DNA of 64,000 bases from Xenorhabdus lircayensis (lineage in GTDB: Bacteria; Pseudomonadota; Gammaproteobacteria; Enterobacterales; Enterobacteriaceae): assembly GCF_016306625.1 (NCBI RefSeq), contig NZ_JACOII010000037.1, positions 62,001 through 126,000 on the forward strand. The letters run 5' to 3'. Position 1 is the first letter of the stretch, and the number at the start of each line of letters is the position of its first letter. Of this stretch, positions 61,628-64,000 are shown one piece after another. Made by a program: the position numbers and the translations under genes. The notes under the pieces are model-generated. The model was not told the DNA's origin. It did no database searches and worked only from the letters and a program-made list of their open reading frames with translations.

Positions 61628-64000
61628 TTACTTACCTTCGCCTTTTAAAAACTGACAAGGCAGCAAAAGTGAAGTGAAAGATTCTTCTGCAATTTCATCT
61701 GGTACTGTAATCTCACACTGAGCACGTCCATCCCAATGTACTTTCAGTTTTTCACCTTTGTTCATCCCGCTCAGGTAAGCATAACCATCATCACTCACAA
61801 TCCCGATTTCGCGTTGAGCTGCATTCACGACGGATGCGCCAAAGGGTGGGAATGAACCGTCAGGCAGACGGATAATCGTCATCGCCTTGAGCCCTGACAT
61901 GACCTGGAATTTACGATAACCAATCGCACCTTCCGTCAAGGTTGCCTGCTGCACAGAACGCAGTGCTTCTACATCATCCGGCAAGCTGTCTAAGTCAATA
62001 TTCGCCGTATTGCGATAGTAGCTGTTCACATCCGCCAGCACGGCTTTACCAAAGTAGTTGGTATGCACTGCTGAACCGAACCCCCGGATAGGTACATTAC
62101 TGACACCTTCTGTATCTACCATCAGGCGAGTCGCACCAGGCATATTGATACGGTGCAATGCTGCTCCATTTGCTGTCACAGTCATTCCACCTTGCAGGCT
62201 AAGTGCAGCAGTAGTATTGCCGCCATCCTGATAGCTGGCGCTGGCGGTCAACAGTGCCTTGTCGCCATAATGGGTGTAATAACCATCGGCTGACGCCTTA
62301 CCGCCAATGCTGGTGCCTGCTGAGATACGATAGTTATTGCGATCATCAATGCGGTCAAAATAACCCACTGTATGCGCATTACCCTGACGATTGGCTATTC
62401 CGTTATAGCTGAGGGTGGCGCTTTCTCCCCACGGAATAGAAAGATTCAGGTACATGCCGTCATCTTTTTTATTGTCAAAATTGTTGCGGTAGGCCGATAA
62501 ATTGACGTTGATATTTTTATAACGCCCTGCGTCAAAGTATTTTGACAGGGAGATGTTATAGCGATTGTTTGTTGGTCGATTCCAATAGGTTTGATGGCTA
62601 TAGTTGATATGGGCGTTAAGACCAATATCCATAAATTGTTTATTGAAAATAATGGTATACAGTTCTTTTCCGCTATCCGAAGAAACGTTGCTATAGCGAC
62701 GATCGATATACTGCCCCATATTCATAAAATCGCGCTCAGAGAAGCGGTATCCGGCAAATGTCACCTGACTGTTGTATTGATCAAAACGTTTCGAATAACT
62801 GAGACGATAAGATCCGCCTGTAAAAGTTTTGTTCTCTCGCGGCAATCTTGCTCTTGATTCCGTCACGTCAAACGACAGCGCACCAAACATCATCAAGTCA
62901 CGACCGATTCCCAGTGACAAGGCGTTGTAATTCCCTGCCCCCAAAAGCCCGCCATACAATGACCAACCGTTGTTAATCCCCCAGGAAAATTCCCCCAGAC
63001 CAAACGCCGGCCCTTCACGACGATGTTTGTCATTGGTGGATTGTCCACCAACCAACTTGTACTGCACACGACCGGGGCGTGTCAGGTAAGGAATGGTGGC
63101 GGTATTGACCTGAAATTCCTGTACACCACCGTCCTGCTCTTCAACCCTGACATCCAGTGTTCCTGCCACGGCATCACTGAGATCCTGAAGACGGAATGGG
63201 CCAGAAGCGACCTGAGTTTCATACAGCACTCGTCCTTGCTGACGAACAGTGACTTTGGCATTAGTTCTCGCAACGCCTGTTACTTCAGGCGCATAGCCAC
63301 GCAAGTTCGGTGGCAACATATTTTCATCAGTCACCAAACTGACGCCCGTATAACGGAAACTATCAAAAATGTTGGAATTGAGGTAATCCTCTCCCAATGT
63401 CAATTTCGCTTCCAAACGAGGGAGCGCACGATACATGTAGTAACGGCTCCAATCCCACTCACGTTCCCTTCCACCAGAGTTATTCGATTTATCATCTTTG
63501 GTTTTAAAACGATTATATCTGGCCTGCCAATCAGCACGAAAACGCCACGCCCCCGCATTCATACCCGCAGTTCCGTTGGCACTGAACTGTTGGTTGTTGC
63601 TGCCATGAGCGGGTTTGCTTGTTTGTGCATTGAAGTTATAGTCAAACAGCAATCCGGGGATCCCGTTATCCCAACGGGAAGGTGGATCCCAGTCCGGCAA
63701 GTCATATTCCAGATAGATTTTAGGGACGATTAAATACAGCGTGTAAGTGGCCAGATCGCCTCTGGCCGACATACCGGGCAAGGTATTGAGATCAAGACAT
63801 TTCCCATCATTCTGCCAAGCCAATTTTTCTACCCAGTCCGGTTTCAATGCTATTTGTTTCACTAATTCGGGTGATATACAGGCTTCACTGCCTTTTGGAT
63901 CATCAGGTGGCGCAATGAAATCGACGGCATACATATCTGAAAATTCGGTCTTATTCATCCGAGCACCCATCATATAGTTACCCGGCATGATATAACCTGC
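61628..64000 (-). CDS. mrxC: Outer-membrane fimbrial usher (5' end outside window)
   Basis: FimD/PapC/MrpC-type usher. The reading frame is open to the last base of the window, so the signal peptide and first residues of the N-terminal periplasmic domain are missing; 790 codons are present. Visible parts: N-terminal domain (SPELVKQIALKPDWVEKLAW), the barrel entry TYTLYLIVPKIYLEYD, plug region (YAPEVTGVARTNAKVTVRQQ), GPFRLQDLSDAVAGTLDVRV, and the C-terminal domain with the disulphide pair (QCEITVPDEI ... LLLPCQF). A fimbrial pilin gene (mrxA-like) is expected just beyond the window. Confidence 0.92.
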   Translation of the reverse strand, partial: AGYIMPGNYMMGARMNKTEFSDMYAVDFIAPPDDPKGSEACISPELVKQIALKPDWVEKLAWQNDGKCLDLNTLPGMSARGDLATYTLYLIVPKIYLEYDLPDWDPPSRWDNGIPGLLFDYNFNAQTSKPAHGSNNQQFSANGTAGMNAGAWRFRADWQARYNRFKTKDDKSNNSGGREREWDWSRYYMYRALPRLEAKLTLGEDYLNSNIFDSFRYTGVSLVTDENMLPPNLRGYAPEVTGVARTNAKVTVRQQGRVLYETQVASGPFRLQDLSDAVAGTLDVRVEEQDGGVQEFQVNTATIPYLTRPGRVQYKLVGGQSTNDKHRREGPAFGLGEFSWGINNGWSLYGGLLGAGNYNALSLGIGRDLMMFGALSFDVTESRARLPRENKTFTGGSYRLSYSKRFDQYNSQVTFAGYRFSERDFMNMGQYIDRRYSNVSSDSGKELYTIIFNKQFMDIGLNAHINYSHQTYWNRPTNNRYNISLSKYFDAGRYKNINVNLSAYRNNFDNKKDDGMYLNLSIPWGESATLSYNGIANRQGNAHTVGYFDRIDDRNNYRISAGTSIGGKASADGYYTHYGDKALLTASASYQDGGNTTAALSLQGGMTVTANGAALHRINMPGATRLMVDTEGVSNVPIRGFGSAVHTNYFGKAVLADVNSYYRNTANIDLDSLPDDVEALRSVQQATLTEGAIGYRKFQVMSGLKAMTIIRLPDGSFPPFGASVVNAAQREIGIVSDDGYAYLSGMNKGEKLKVHWDGRAQCEITVPDEIAEESFTSLLLPCQFLKGEGK

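Noticed and set aside
63023-63733. 236-codon plus-strand open frame
   Set aside because: Antisense to the usher gene; no domain or ribosome-binding site.

Overview
The window is chromosomal DNA from a gamma-proteobacterium of the order Enterobacterales, most probably Xenorhabdus (Morganellaceae). The housekeeping genes follow the order known around the start of the Escherichia coli map (slt-trpR-yjjX-gpmB-rob-creA-arcA-thrLABC, yaaA-talB-mog, satP, dnaKJ, nhaAR, rpsT, ribF-ileS-lspA-fkpB-ispH, dapB, carAB). Two accessory loci point to an insect/nematode-associated genus: a tilivalline/tilimycin-type pyrrolobenzodiazepine (PBD) cluster and an MR/P-like (mrx) fimbrial operon. The genus call is an inference from gene content and protein similarity, not from a database search.

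Region 1 (1-11.9 kb): the end of slt, trpR with its own TrpR operator, yjjX, gpmB, rob, an orphan creA (creBCD are absent), arcA on the minus strand, then the threonine operon with a leader peptide and attenuator.

Region 2 (11.9-28.3 kb): a PBD cluster inserted between thrC and yaaA. It contains an MFS exporter and a UvrA-like protein (probable self-resistance); a divergent block adsX-icmX-dhbX-aroX that makes 3-hydroxyanthranilate from shikimate-pathway precursors; npsA (A-PCP) and npsB (C-A-PCP-reductase); a small SnoaL/PhzA-like protein; and a MarR regulator. A shared palindrome, TGATTT-N8-AAATCA, lies before the exporter gene and in the aroX/npsA divergent region and is the best candidate operator. 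No counterpart of the Klebsiella gene hmoX is present.

Region 3 (28.3-45 kb): yaaA, talB, mog, a beta-glucoside PTS permease with a 6-phospho-beta-glucosidase, a DUF2938-type membrane protein, an MHS-family symporter, satP, dnaK-dnaJ behind a sigma-32 promoter, an unassigned AT-rich gene with a Cys-His-Asp triad (possible effector or toxin), an EamA transporter, nhaA and nhaR. Several copies of a short palindromic intergenic repeat lie here and at the end of the PBD cluster.

Region 4 (45-57.7 kb): rpsT, ribF-ileS-lspA-fkpB-ispH, dapB, and carAB with two ARG boxes.

Region 5 (57.7-64 kb): a FimB/MrpI-type tyrosine recombinase, a 301-bp segment bounded by perfect 22-bp inverted repeats (probable invertible element), and, reading toward it on the minus strand, the fimbrial genes for usher (cut by the window end), chaperone, minor subunit, adhesin and an MrpJ-like regulator. 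The left repeat lies inside the recombinase gene, so inversion would change the recombinase C-terminus.

No rRNA, tRNA, CRISPR array or intact insertion sequence was seen.
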